Shown in pieces: positions 6,004 through 11,132 of a DNA stretch of 11,132 nt. The notes beneath the pieces are model-generated. The model was given only the letters and a program-made list of their open reading frames with translations, searched no databases and was not told the DNA's origin. Within the stretch, counting starts at the first letter, position 1. Each line of letters starts with the position of its first letter. The position numbers and the translations under genes were made by a program. The stretch is from JBAWZR01 sp037142915 (GTDB lineage: Bacteria > Patescibacteriota > Minisyncoccia > Moranbacterales > UBA1568), in assembly GCA_037142915.1 (NCBI GenBank), contig JBAWZR010000034.1, positions 1-11,132 on the forward strand, read 5' to 3'.

Positions 6004-8112
6004 TTATGCCTGTTGGTCATTTACCGCTTTCATGGAAAGATTGATGCGTCCTTGTTCGTCAATTTTAATAACTTTGACTGGGACGACGTCACCTACCTTG
6101 ACGATATCTTCCACTTTTTCGACACGGCGATCGGCCATTTCGGAAATATGAATCAAACCCTCTTGATTGGGGAGTACTTCAGCGAAGGCACCAAATGCCA
6201 TCAATCGAGTGATACGCCCCTGGAAGAGTTCGCCAGCTTTTACTTCTCGGGTAAGATTATTGATCCATTCAACCGCCTTTTTGGCGCTTATTTCATCAAC
6301 CGAAGTGATGAAGATAGAACCATCGTCTTCGATATCAATTGAGACACCGGTTTCGTCGATAATTCGATTGATGACTTTGCCACCAGGCCCGATGACATCG
6401 CGGATCTTGTCGGGATTGATGTGAAGCGTAATGATACGTGGTGCGTATGGTGAGAGATCTTTTCGTGGTTCGGGAATAGTGGCGAGCATGGTCGCGAGGA
6501 TTTCCGCACGGGCGACTTTGGCTTGGAGGAGTGTTGCCTCGATCATTGGTACAGTGACACCGTCGACTTTGACATCCATCTGGATAGCGGTGACTCCCGT
6601 TGTGGTACCGGCCGATTTGAAATCCATATCGCCATAGTGATCCTCGAGACCTTGAATATCAGTGAGGACTTTGAATTTTTGGTCATCGCCGACGATGATG
6701 CCCATCGCTATGCCCGAGACCGGTGCTTTGATTGGTACGCCCGCATCCATCAGAGAGAGCGTGGATCCGCAAGTTGAGGCCATCGATGAAGATCCATTTG
6801 AAGAGAGTGTTTCTGAAACGAGAAGCATCGTATAAGGGAATTCCTCTTTAGTTGGGAGCACTGGGAGTAAAGCCTTTTCTGCAAGAGCACCGTGTCCGAC
6901 TTCGCGTCGACCCGGGCCGCGCATTGGACGCACTTCGCCCACGGAAAAAGGAGGAAAATTATAATGGTGAATGTAGCGTTTTTTGGTGTCGGTTTCCATT
7001 GTCTCAATAATTTGTTCGTCGCCCGGCGCGCCAAGGGTAGTGACCGTGAGGACTTGAGTCTCGCCGCGAGTGAAGAGGCCAGTGCCGTGTGTGCGCGGGA
7101 GTATGCCAACTGTCGCATCGAGCGCTCGGATCTGGGTGAGTTTACGTCCATCAGGGCGCTTTTCGGATTGAAGGATATTCTCATGAACGATTGCATCAGA
7201 GATTTCCTCGAAAATCTGATTGGCCACTTCTTTATATTGGGAAGCATTTTCTGGCCACTTCTTCTCGATCTGTTCATTGACAGCTTTTTGAATAGCTTCA
7301 GTGCGTTCAATGACTGCTTTCTTATCAACAAGATAGATGGCTTCACCGAGTTTGTGGAAGCGGAAGAGTCCGGCGATTTCATCTTCAACTTCTTGTGGAG
7401 CAGCGAGAAGTGTGGGGGCCGCCTTAGGCTTGCCAACTTCTTTTTGAATAGTAGTGATGAAATTTGTGATGGATTTGATGGCCTCCATACCAAAGGCGAT
7501 GGCTTTGACAAGTGTTTCTTCAGGAACCTCTTGTGCGGATGCCTCGAGCATATTCACTTTGTCAGCAGTACCGGCAACGAGAATGTCGAGCGAGCTCTCG
7601 GCATGTTCACCATTGGAAGGATTGAGGATGCATTGGCCATTGACATAGCCAATATGTACCGCACCAATGGGACCATCCCACGGGATATCCGAAATTGCGA
7701 GCGCAGCCGAGGCAGCGATCATCGCGACGGTGTCTGAATCATTTTCATTATCAAAGGAGAGCGCGGTGGCAATGACCTGTACTTCATTGCGCATCCGATG
7801 GTTGAAAAGTGGACGAATAGTGCGATCGATGGCACGCCCAGCGAGGACGGCTTCATCAGAGGGTCGCCCTTCACGCTTGATAAATCGCGAACCCTTGATC
7901 TTGCCGGCGGCGTAGTAACGCTCTTCAAAATCCACCATCAACGGGAAATATCCAGTGATACGCGATGCTCCTTTGCTCATTACGGCTGTGGCGAGCATAA
8001 CCGTGTCACCATAGCGCACTCGAACCGATCCATTGGCTTGTTGCGCCAAAAACCCCGTGCTGATCTCTAACTCGCGTCCTCCGATTTGGAGTTTCCATTG
8101 TTTCTCTTGCAT
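6004..8112 (-). CDS. pnp: Polynucleotide phosphorylase (3'-5' exoribonuclease)
   Basis: PNPase degrades RNA phosphorolytically, releasing nucleoside diphosphates, and works in cytoplasmic RNA decay. This copy has the full domain set in about 702 residues. The first RNase PH domain (about 1-220) contains FIKREGRPSDEAVLAGRAIDRTIRPLF. A helical linker follows (about 230-305), then the catalytic second RNase PH domain (about 312-545) with SSNGSSSMASTCGSTLSLMDAG (about 437-458) and LTDIQGLEDHYGDMDF (Asp485, Asp491). The KH domain has VIGPGGKVINRI (about 573-584) and the S1 domain GRITRLMAFGAFAEVLP (about 632-648). I chose the ATG at 8112, where family similarity begins. An in-frame ATG at 8181 has a strong GGAGG five bases upstream and would add 23 atypical residues. 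It is downstream of rpsO and a NYN gene, recalling the rpsO-pnp order of many bacteria. Confidence 0.97.
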   Translation of the reverse strand: MQEKQWKLQIGGRELEISTGFLAQQANGSVRVRYGDTVMLATAVMSKGASRITGYFPLMVDFEERYYAAGKIKGSRFIKREGRPSDEAVLAGRAIDRTIRPLFNHRMRNEVQVIATALSFDNENDSDTVAMIAASAALAISDIPWDGPIGAVHIGYVNGQCILNPSNGEHAESSLDILVAGTADKVNMLEASAQEVPEETLVKAIAFGMEAIKSITNFITTIQKEVGKPKAAPTLLAAPQEVEDEIAGLFRFHKLGEAIYLVDKKAVIERTEAIQKAVNEQIEKKWPENASQYKEVANQIFEEISDAIVHENILQSEKRPDGRKLTQIRALDATVGILPRTHGTGLFTRGETQVLTVTTLGAPGDEQIIETMETDTKKRYIHHYNFPPFSVGEVRPMRGPGRREVGHGALAEKALLPVLPTKEEFPYTMLLVSETLSSNGSSSMASTCGSTLSLMDAGVPIKAPVSGIAMGIIVGDDQKFKVLTDIQGLEDHYGDMDFKSAGTTTGVTAIQMDVKVDGVTVPMIEATLLQAKVARAEILATMLATIPEPRKDLSPYAPRIITLHINPDKIRDVIGPGGKVINRIIDETGVSIDIEDDGSIFITSVDEISAKKAVEWINNLTREVKAGELFQGRITRLMAFGAFAEVLPNQEGLIHISEMADRRVEKVEDIVKVGDVVPVKVIKIDEQGRINLSMKAVNDQQA

Positions 8113-8247
8113 ACATTTTTTCCGGCTCATTCCCGCAAGAAGCAGTGATGTGGGGTGATATGAATAGATATCGCCGCACATCAGTGCCTCCATTTGCAGG
8201 GTTTTACCGATATAAAAGAATAAGCTGAGCTTGAAATTCCGTCACTC

Positions 8248-8280
8248 GTCCCAAATGAAAACAAGTTTTCGCTTAGGGAC
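8248..8280 (-). promoter_or_regulatory. Stem-loop at the predicted 5' end of the pnp leader
   Basis: GTCCC (8248-8252) pairs with GGGAC (8276-8280), and GAAAAC (8257-8262) pairs with GTTTTC (8265-8270). A few further pairs lie between the two stems. The hairpin would be the first structure of the pnp mRNA if transcription starts near 8283. E. coli pnp is autoregulated through a 5' stem-loop cleaved by RNase III, so a similar role is a reasonable but unproven inference. Confidence 0.45.
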
Positions 8281-8289
8281 TCGCTAGGA

Positions 8290-8295
8290 ATTATA
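8290..8295 (-). promoter_or_regulatory. Candidate pnp -10 box overlapping the upstream terminator
   Basis: A perfect TATAAT reads on the minus strand at 8295-8290, within the T-tract of the NYN-gene terminator. No good -35 box lies at the usual distance, because that position is occupied by the terminator stem. A start near 8283 would give a leader of about 170 nt to the ATG at 8112, beginning with the hairpin at 8280-8248. Confidence 0.4.
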
Positions 8296-8316
8296 AAAGC
8301 GACCCGAAGGCCACTT
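8291..8316 (-). terminator. Rho-independent terminator of the NYN gene (UUCG tetraloop)
   Basis: On the minus strand AAGTGGCC (8316-8309) pairs with GGTCGCTT (8304-8297) across a TTCG loop. The 8-bp stem contains two G-U wobbles and is followed by TTTTATAA. It lies about 37 bp past the NYN stop codon and shows the classic stable tetraloop form. Confidence 0.75.
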
Positions 8317-8352
8317 CTAATCTACTTCATTTTCAGTTGCGCGTCAAACTTT

Positions 8353-8865
8353 CTACTTTCTCCGATTGGCAATGAGGAATTGACGGCTGTTCTCGGAGAG
8401 GTTGATATAGTCATCGGCGACCTCGATCAATTTGGAGCTCGTCGATTCTTTGAAAGCGGCGACTTCTACGCGGCAACCGGTCGTGTTTTGGATATAGGTA
8501 ACGAGCGGGATAAAGTCACCATCACCAGCGACGAGGATGATCGCATCGAGACTCTTGGACATATTGATGGCATCAATGGCGATACCAACATCCCAATCCC
8601 CTTTTTTGGCGCCATCAGCGAAAATCTGTAATTCTTTCGTTTTGACTTCATAGCCGGCTTTTTCGAGAGCTTCGAAGAATTTTTCTTCCATACCTTCAAC
8701 CGTACTAATGCCATAAGCAATAGCGCGGATGAGCTTGCGATCGCCAACTGTCGTGAGGAGAATGTTTTGAAAGTTCACCTTCTTGCTATAGATAGCCTTG
8801 GCGCTGTAGTACATATTTTGTACATCGACGAGAACGCCGACACGCTGTTCGAGAAATTTTGCCAT
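8353..8865 (-). CDS. NYN-domain (LabA/DUF88-like) predicted ribonuclease
   Basis: This 170-residue protein is essentially one PIN-like NYN domain. The acidic metal-binding pattern is complete: VGVLVDVQNMYY with Asp14 and Asn17, GDWDVGIAIDA with Asp90/Asp92 and Asp98, and LVAGDGDFIPLV with Asp115 and Asp117. NYN proteins of the LabA/DUF88 group are predicted metal-dependent RNases, and some process or degrade RNA. Position between rpsO and pnp supports a role in RNA metabolism, but its substrate is unknown. I chose the ATG at 8865, directly before MAKFLEQRVGVLVD. An in-frame ATG at 9021 would add 52 unrelated residues and start next to the rpsO terminator. The start codon lies in one arm of an inverted repeat. 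No Shine-Dalgarno sequence is visible. Confidence 0.88.
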   Translation of the reverse strand: MAKFLEQRVGVLVDVQNMYYSAKAIYSKKVNFQNILLTTVGDRKLIRAIAYGISTVEGMEEKFFEALEKAGYEVKTKELQIFADGAKKGDWDVGIAIDAINMSKSLDAIILVAGDGDFIPLVTYIQNTTGCRVEVAAFKESTSSKLIEVADDYINLSENSRQFLIANRRK

Positions 8866-8900
8866 AATTGTCTGCGAGCGGAGCGAGTAGCTACAATTAT
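8863..8900 (-). promoter_or_regulatory. Inverted repeat that buries the NYN gene start codon
   Basis: CATAATTGT (8863-8871) and ACAATTATG (8892-8900) form a perfect 9-bp stem, with a 20-nt loop containing two CTCGC direct repeats. In the mRNA the AUG at 8865-8863 is the end of the 3' arm. If transcription starts upstream of 8900, the stem would hide the start codon and could control translation. Confidence 0.45.
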
Positions 8901-9032
8901 GAGCATCCCGCACCAATTCTTTAAGAAAATAATATATGCTATCTTGCCCGAGCCGCAGGCGGATCCGAGAGAAATTTGTCTCTTGAGAAAAACTTACTCG
9001 GAATTGGCTGCGGGGAGCCATCTTGTATTATC

Positions 9033-9054
9033 AAAAAAGGCAGGAAATCCTGCC
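9033..9054 (-). terminator. Rho-independent terminator of rpsO
   Basis: On the minus strand GGCAGGA (9054-9048) pairs with TCCTGCC (9045-9039) around two bases and is followed directly by TTTTTT (9038-9033). It begins 9 bp after the rpsO stop codon at 9064. It separates rpsO from the NYN gene, so the latter probably has its own promoter. Confidence 0.85.
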
Positions 9055-9063
9055 AATCTTGTG

Positions 9064-9339
9064 TTAGAGCTGTGATTTGAGACCGAGAGCAGTAATAGTC
9101 TTTTTGTACGCTGCCTCATCAGTGCGGGCGAGGTATTCGAGCAATTTCTTACGACGAGAAACCTTGCGGAGCAATCCACGGCGGGAATGAAAGTCTTTTT
9201 TGTTGACTTTCAAGTGCGTGGTCAGTTTCTTGATTGTCTCGGTGAGGAGGGCTACCTGATATTCGGGCGAACCGGTATCGGTCGCGTGCCGTTTGAGAGG
9301 CTTGGTTACTCGGGCTTTTTGCTTGGGCGTAAGAGCCAT
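9064..9339 (-). CDS. rpsO: 30S ribosomal protein S15
   Basis: S15 binds 16S rRNA in the central domain and helps nucleate the 30S platform. The 91-residue product matches the usual length of about 89 and carries the invariant DTGSPEYQVALLT, the HSRRGLLRKVSRRKKLLEYL rRNA-binding stretch and a final ALGL. The start is uncertain. The ATG at 9339 gives the typical MALTPKQK opening. An ATG at 9354 would add five residues (MPITP), but its AGGGA sits only one base upstream, too close for a normal ribosome site. A TATAAT promoter lies upstream and a terminator directly downstream. In many bacteria S15 represses its own translation; I see no definite S15 site in this leader. Confidence 0.96.
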   Translation of the reverse strand: MALTPKQKARVTKPLKRHATDTGSPEYQVALLTETIKKLTTHLKVNKKDFHSRRGLLRKVSRRKKLLEYLARTDEAAYKKTITALGLKSQL

Positions 9340-9411
9340 AGGCGTAATCGGCATTCCCTTTGTTGCTGGCGAGATATCCCTCCATCAACCAAAAGAAGCT
9401 TCGAAACAATG

Positions 9412-9441
9412 ATTATATTTACACTGTAGACTAGATTGTCA
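9412..9441 (-). promoter_or_regulatory. Candidate rpsO promoter
   Basis: On the minus strand TATAAT (9417-9412) lies 18 bp downstream of TGACAA (9441-9436), or 19 bp from ATGACA. A start near 9405 gives a leader of about 50-65 nt. The spacer contains one of two TACACTGT repeats. Confidence 0.55.
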
Positions 9442-9464
9442 TTCTTGGCAAATACACTGTCTAC
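9420..9464. promoter_or_regulatory. Paired TACACTGT repeats, 33 bp apart, at the rpsO promoter
   Basis: TACACTGTAGAC (9420-9431) and TACACTGTCTAC (9453-9464) are spaced 33 bp start to start, three turns at 11 bp. The ends GTAGAC and GTCTAC are also inverse to each other. The first copy extends to TTTACACT and so resembles the motif repeated at the adjacent regulator's promoter. Operator function is an inference. Confidence 0.35.
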
Positions 9465-9510
9465 AAAATCGTGAAAGAGGCTACATGATCACCAGCTTGC
9501 GGGCGCATGA
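9458..9510 (-). repeat. 53-bp duplicate of the gyrA 3' end (copy 1)
   Basis: These 53 bp are identical to 10774-10826. On the minus strand they encode MRPQAGDHVASFTIL and the TAG stop of gyrA. Upstream the identity ends, but the same frame continues as YTLGISI, against VTQGVRV in gyrA, with Thr, Gly and V/I positions conserved. So this looks like the tail of a related but diverged gyrA-type gene, with no body attached. It starts 26 bp after the regulator stop codon, in a different frame from it. Confidence 0.9.
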
Positions 9511-9536
9511 TGCTGATGCCTAGGGTGTAGCGTGGC

Positions 9537-10595
9537 TCAGGCTGTGTGAGGTTTGTCGACGCGATTGACCATAAATTGAACGGTTTCATTCATATTGGTT
9601 GCCTCAAGGCGGATAGCAGGATGTTTGCTCTGAAAGACGCGGAAAATTTCATCCGCAAAGGCTTGGCCGATCATCGGTACCTTGTCGAAATCAAAAACAA
9701 TTACACGAAATTGATCCAGCCCGACCAAAACTCGTCGTGCTTGTGAACGGGATATGTGTACGCCACCACGGATAAAGAGTTTTATTTTTACTTCTGTTTT
9801 ATCGAATCCGAAATTACTCTCCTCGTCGATATTTGAGAATTCGTCAAAAACCGCTTTGAGGTGTTTTTTGGAAGAAATGGAAAGCTTGAAAGTAACACGC
9901 GTTCCAGTTTTTCGTTTTCCTCTGCCGGTGATTTCTTGAAGAAAGGTATCTTGAATCGTGTTATTGACTATGAGACGGTAGCTCCCACTCTCGAGGATGA
10001 ATTCATCGCCAGCGCGAGAAGTAAAAAATATACCCTGTCCAGAATGAGATACTGGGAGCGTCGTAGTTTTCCCCTTCAAGAGATCTTGGATGGCTTCTAA
10101 CTCGGATTGCAGGTGCTTTTTTCGCATAATGTTTTTAAAAACACCAATACCGAAGTCATTGACAGTGAAGACGAGTAAATCATTTTTGAGCGAGATGTTG
10201 ACAATGATTTTTTCGGAATGAGAATGCTCAATGGCATTATTGAGCATTTCTGAGAAAGCAAAAGTAAAGATACTACGGATATTCTCCGGTTGTTTCAAGA
10301 GGAGGGGCACTGTCGCCTCAATTTGGTTCAGCACTATGTGTTCTTCAAGAAGTTTGTTTTGGAAGACGCGGGTGATAGTGGAAAGGAGGATTTCAGGGTG
10401 TTGTTCGGCATACTCGGGGAGTGTGTATCGGGTGGTATTAGCCGAGCCGATTTTCAGGATTTCCCCTGAGGCAACCATGGTCGATAAAAACCGACTCGCG
10501 TACTGGCGAGAACTACCAAAGGCTGTGACGATGGTTTGTGTTTTTATTACACCATTTTTCTTGATTATTTCCAGAACGGATTCTTTGGTGAGCAT
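9537..10595 (-). CDS. HTH - GHKL ATPase - DUF4325 (STAS-like) fused regulator
   Basis: This 352-residue protein joins three parts. Residues 1-60 look like a winged helix-turn-helix (ESVLEIIKKNGVIKTQTIV, then FGSSRQYASRFLSTMVASGEI). Residues 100-240 form a GHKL/anti-sigma-type ATPase with an N box SEMLNNAIEHS (Glu116, Asn120), G1 box VNDFGIG (Asp147-Gly151), G2-like SHSGQGIFF (about 183-191) and a GTRVTF strand. Residues 268-345 match DUF4325, a STAS-like domain, with SRSQARRVLVGL, VIVFDFDKVPMIGQAFADEIF and the TNMNETVQFMV end. RsbW-type kinases and STAS proteins normally act as separate partner-switch components; here both are fused to a DNA-binding domain. The ATG at 10595 has no Shine-Dalgarno sequence and is preceded at once by a repeated operator-like motif. 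Autoregulation is likely; the regulon and signal are unknown. Confidence 0.85.
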   Translation of the reverse strand: MLTKESVLEIIKKNGVIKTQTIVTAFGSSRQYASRFLSTMVASGEILKIGSANTTRYTLPEYAEQHPEILLSTITRVFQNKLLEEHIVLNQIEATVPLLLKQPENIRSIFTFAFSEMLNNAIEHSHSEKIIVNISLKNDLLVFTVNDFGIGVFKNIMRKKHLQSELEAIQDLLKGKTTTLPVSHSGQGIFFTSRAGDEFILESGSYRLIVNNTIQDTFLQEITGRGKRKTGTRVTFKLSISSKKHLKAVFDEFSNIDEESNFGFDKTEVKIKLFIRGGVHISRSQARRVLVGLDQFRVIVFDFDKVPMIGQAFADEIFRVFQSKHPAIRLEATNMNETVQFMVNRVDKPHTA

Positions 10596-10702
10596 AGTGT
10601 CAACTGATTAAAAATCGATTGTAAACTCATTATAGCGTAATAAAATTGTATTGTCAACCACTTGTAAACTGAATAAAAATCTATTGTAAACATAGTGTAA
10701 AC
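10596..10702 (-). promoter_or_regulatory. Array of six phased GTTKACAMK operator-like sites
   Basis: On the minus strand the 9-mers are GTTTACACT (10702-10694), GTTTACAAT (10691-10683), GTTTACAAG (10669-10661), GTTGACAAT (10658-10650), GTTTACAAT (10626-10618) and GTTGACACT (10604-10596). Start-to-start distances are 11, 22, 11, 32 and 22 bp, so nearly all fall on one face of the helix. Two sites are embedded in longer similar segments (10661-10691 and 10596-10626). The array covers the -35 box, flanks the -10 box and reaches the start codon, as expected for an autorepressor. Confidence 0.7.
10629..10657 (-). promoter_or_regulatory. Perfect-consensus sigma70 promoter of the regulator gene
   Basis: On the minus strand TTGACA (10657-10652) and TATAAT (10634-10629) are both exact and separated by the optimal 17 bp. 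The predicted start near 10622 leaves a leader of about 27 nt. A promoter this strong usually needs repression, which fits the surrounding repeated motif. Confidence 0.85.
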
Positions 10703-10705
10703 CAT

Positions 10706-10737
10706 CATAAAAGAGGCTAATAAAAGCCTCTTTTATG
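10706..10737 (-). terminator. gyrA terminator (bidirectional form)
   Basis: CATAAAAGAGGCT (10706-10718) and AGCCTCTTTTATG (10725-10737) form a perfect 13-bp stem with a 6-nt loop. CTCTTTT follows the GC-rich core on either strand, so it may terminate in both directions. It begins about 40 bp after the gyrA stop and isolates gyrA from the regulator promoter. Confidence 0.85.
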
Positions 10738-10773
10738 TAAACTAACAAATTCCGTGTGATTATCTAGTAGTGA

Positions 10774-10826
10774 TGTCTACAAAATCGTGAAAGAGGCTAC
10801 ATGATCACCAGCTTGCGGGCGCATGA
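10774..10826 (-). repeat. 53-bp direct repeat within the gyrA 3' end (copy 2)
   Basis: This copy is the genuine 3' end of gyrA plus three bases past the TAG stop, identical to 9458-9510 in the same orientation. The two copies enclose 1263 bp holding the regulator gene, its promoter array and the gyrA terminator. Confidence 0.95.
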
Positions 10827-11132
10827 CACGGACACCCTGAGTGACACGACTGAGGACAGGCACACTCTTCAATGGGATGCGGATGATGGTGCCTTTTTGC
10901 GAGGTGCTAATGACATCGGCGTCCTCGACATCGCCATGGTCGATGGTCTGTGCGCTCACGATTTTACCGATCTTGGCCGTAATCTTGGCGGTTTTAATAC
11001 CGGAGCCACCGCGGTGTTGGATTTTGTAGTTTTTGACAGGACTACGCTTGCCATAACCATTCTCAGTAATGATGATGAGTTCGCTGTTTTTGTTGTCTGT
11101 ATGGAGGATATCCATCCCGACGACACTGTCCC
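10777..11132 (-). CDS. gyrA: DNA gyrase subunit A, C-terminal end (partial)
   Basis: The 5' part is outside the window. The visible 117 residues are the last blades of the GyrA C-terminal beta-pinwheel, which wraps DNA for negative supercoiling. Signature segments are DSVVGMDIL, ITENGYGKRSPVKNY, HRGGSGIKTAKIT, TSQKGTIIRIPLKSVPVLSR and VTQGVRVMRPQAGDHVASF. ParC shares the fold, but the full RGGxGxKT spacing and TQGVRVM motif favour GyrA. The gyrA-box itself is not in this piece. The protein ends at FTIL without the acidic tail found in some GyrA proteins. The last 15 codons plus stop are duplicated at 9458-9510. Confidence 0.92.
   Translation of the reverse strand, partial: DSVVGMDILHTDNKNSELIIITENGYGKRSPVKNYKIQHRGGSGIKTAKITAKIGKIVSAQTIDHGDVEDADVISTSQKGTIIRIPLKSVPVLSRVTQGVRVMRPQAGDHVASFTIL

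Noticed and set aside
6892..7737. 281-residue open frame on the plus strand opposite pnp
   Set aside because: It mirrors the codon structure of pnp on the other strand and has no recognisable domain; pnp is certain here.
8866..9021. N-terminal extension of the NYN protein by 52 residues
   Set aside because: The added residues do not resemble the family and begin next to the rpsO terminator; the start at 8865 fits the domain boundary.
9458..10826. Insertion sequence or transposon flanked by target duplications
   Set aside because: No transposase or integrase frame and no terminal inverted repeats exist between the 53-bp copies, and 53 bp is too long for a usual target duplication.

Overview
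The window is an ordinary bacterial chromosome segment of moderate GC content. It uses the standard bacterial code, with TGA as a genuine stop in several genes. Every gene I can support lies on the minus strand, so transcription runs from right to left. Several traits fit a small-genome lineage such as the Candidate Phyla Radiation (Patescibacteria), although no single marker proves it: a short DksA/TraR-type protein, a divergent 141-residue signal peptidase II, mostly absent Shine-Dalgarno sequences, a proline-rich single-pass membrane protein with no recognisable family, and a fused HTH-GHKL-DUF4325 regulator.

Right to left, the layout is as follows. The 3' end of gyrA (10777-11132, cut by the window edge) ends at a strong hairpin terminator. 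Next is a 352-residue regulator (9537-10595) driven by a perfect-consensus sigma70 promoter, around which six copies of a 9-bp motif are spaced mostly in multiples of 11 bp. A 53-bp exact copy of the gyrA 3' end lies just beyond the regulator, so the regulator is bracketed by two gyrA tails. Then come rpsO (ribosomal protein S15), a NYN/LabA-type predicted ribonuclease and pnp (polynucleotide phosphorylase). The classic rpsO-pnp neighbourhood therefore has a second predicted RNase inserted. Good terminators separate these genes, and a hairpin leader precedes pnp.

Left of pnp is a 507-residue proline-rich membrane-anchored protein of unknown function (4384-5907). It is followed by about 770 bp without a gene (3614-4383). 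That stretch is AT-rich but holds compact GC-containing inverted repeats, including a 63-nt long hairpin and a possible small RNA ending in a T-tract. The last block is yraN (predicted nuclease), then a tight cluster dksA-like/lspA/yifB that starts at a good promoter (3165-3194) and has an 8-bp dksA-lspA overlap. The window ends with a DUF348/G5 cell-wall protein truncated by the left edge. A GC-rich palindrome resembling a repeat well known from alphaproteobacterial intergenic regions sits between yifB and that gene.

The most unusual element is the regulator cassette: a DNA-binding domain, an anti-sigma-type ATPase and a STAS-like domain in one polypeptide, a phased operator array at its own promoter, and duplicated gyrA tails on both sides. 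The structured gene-free region is the second place to look.
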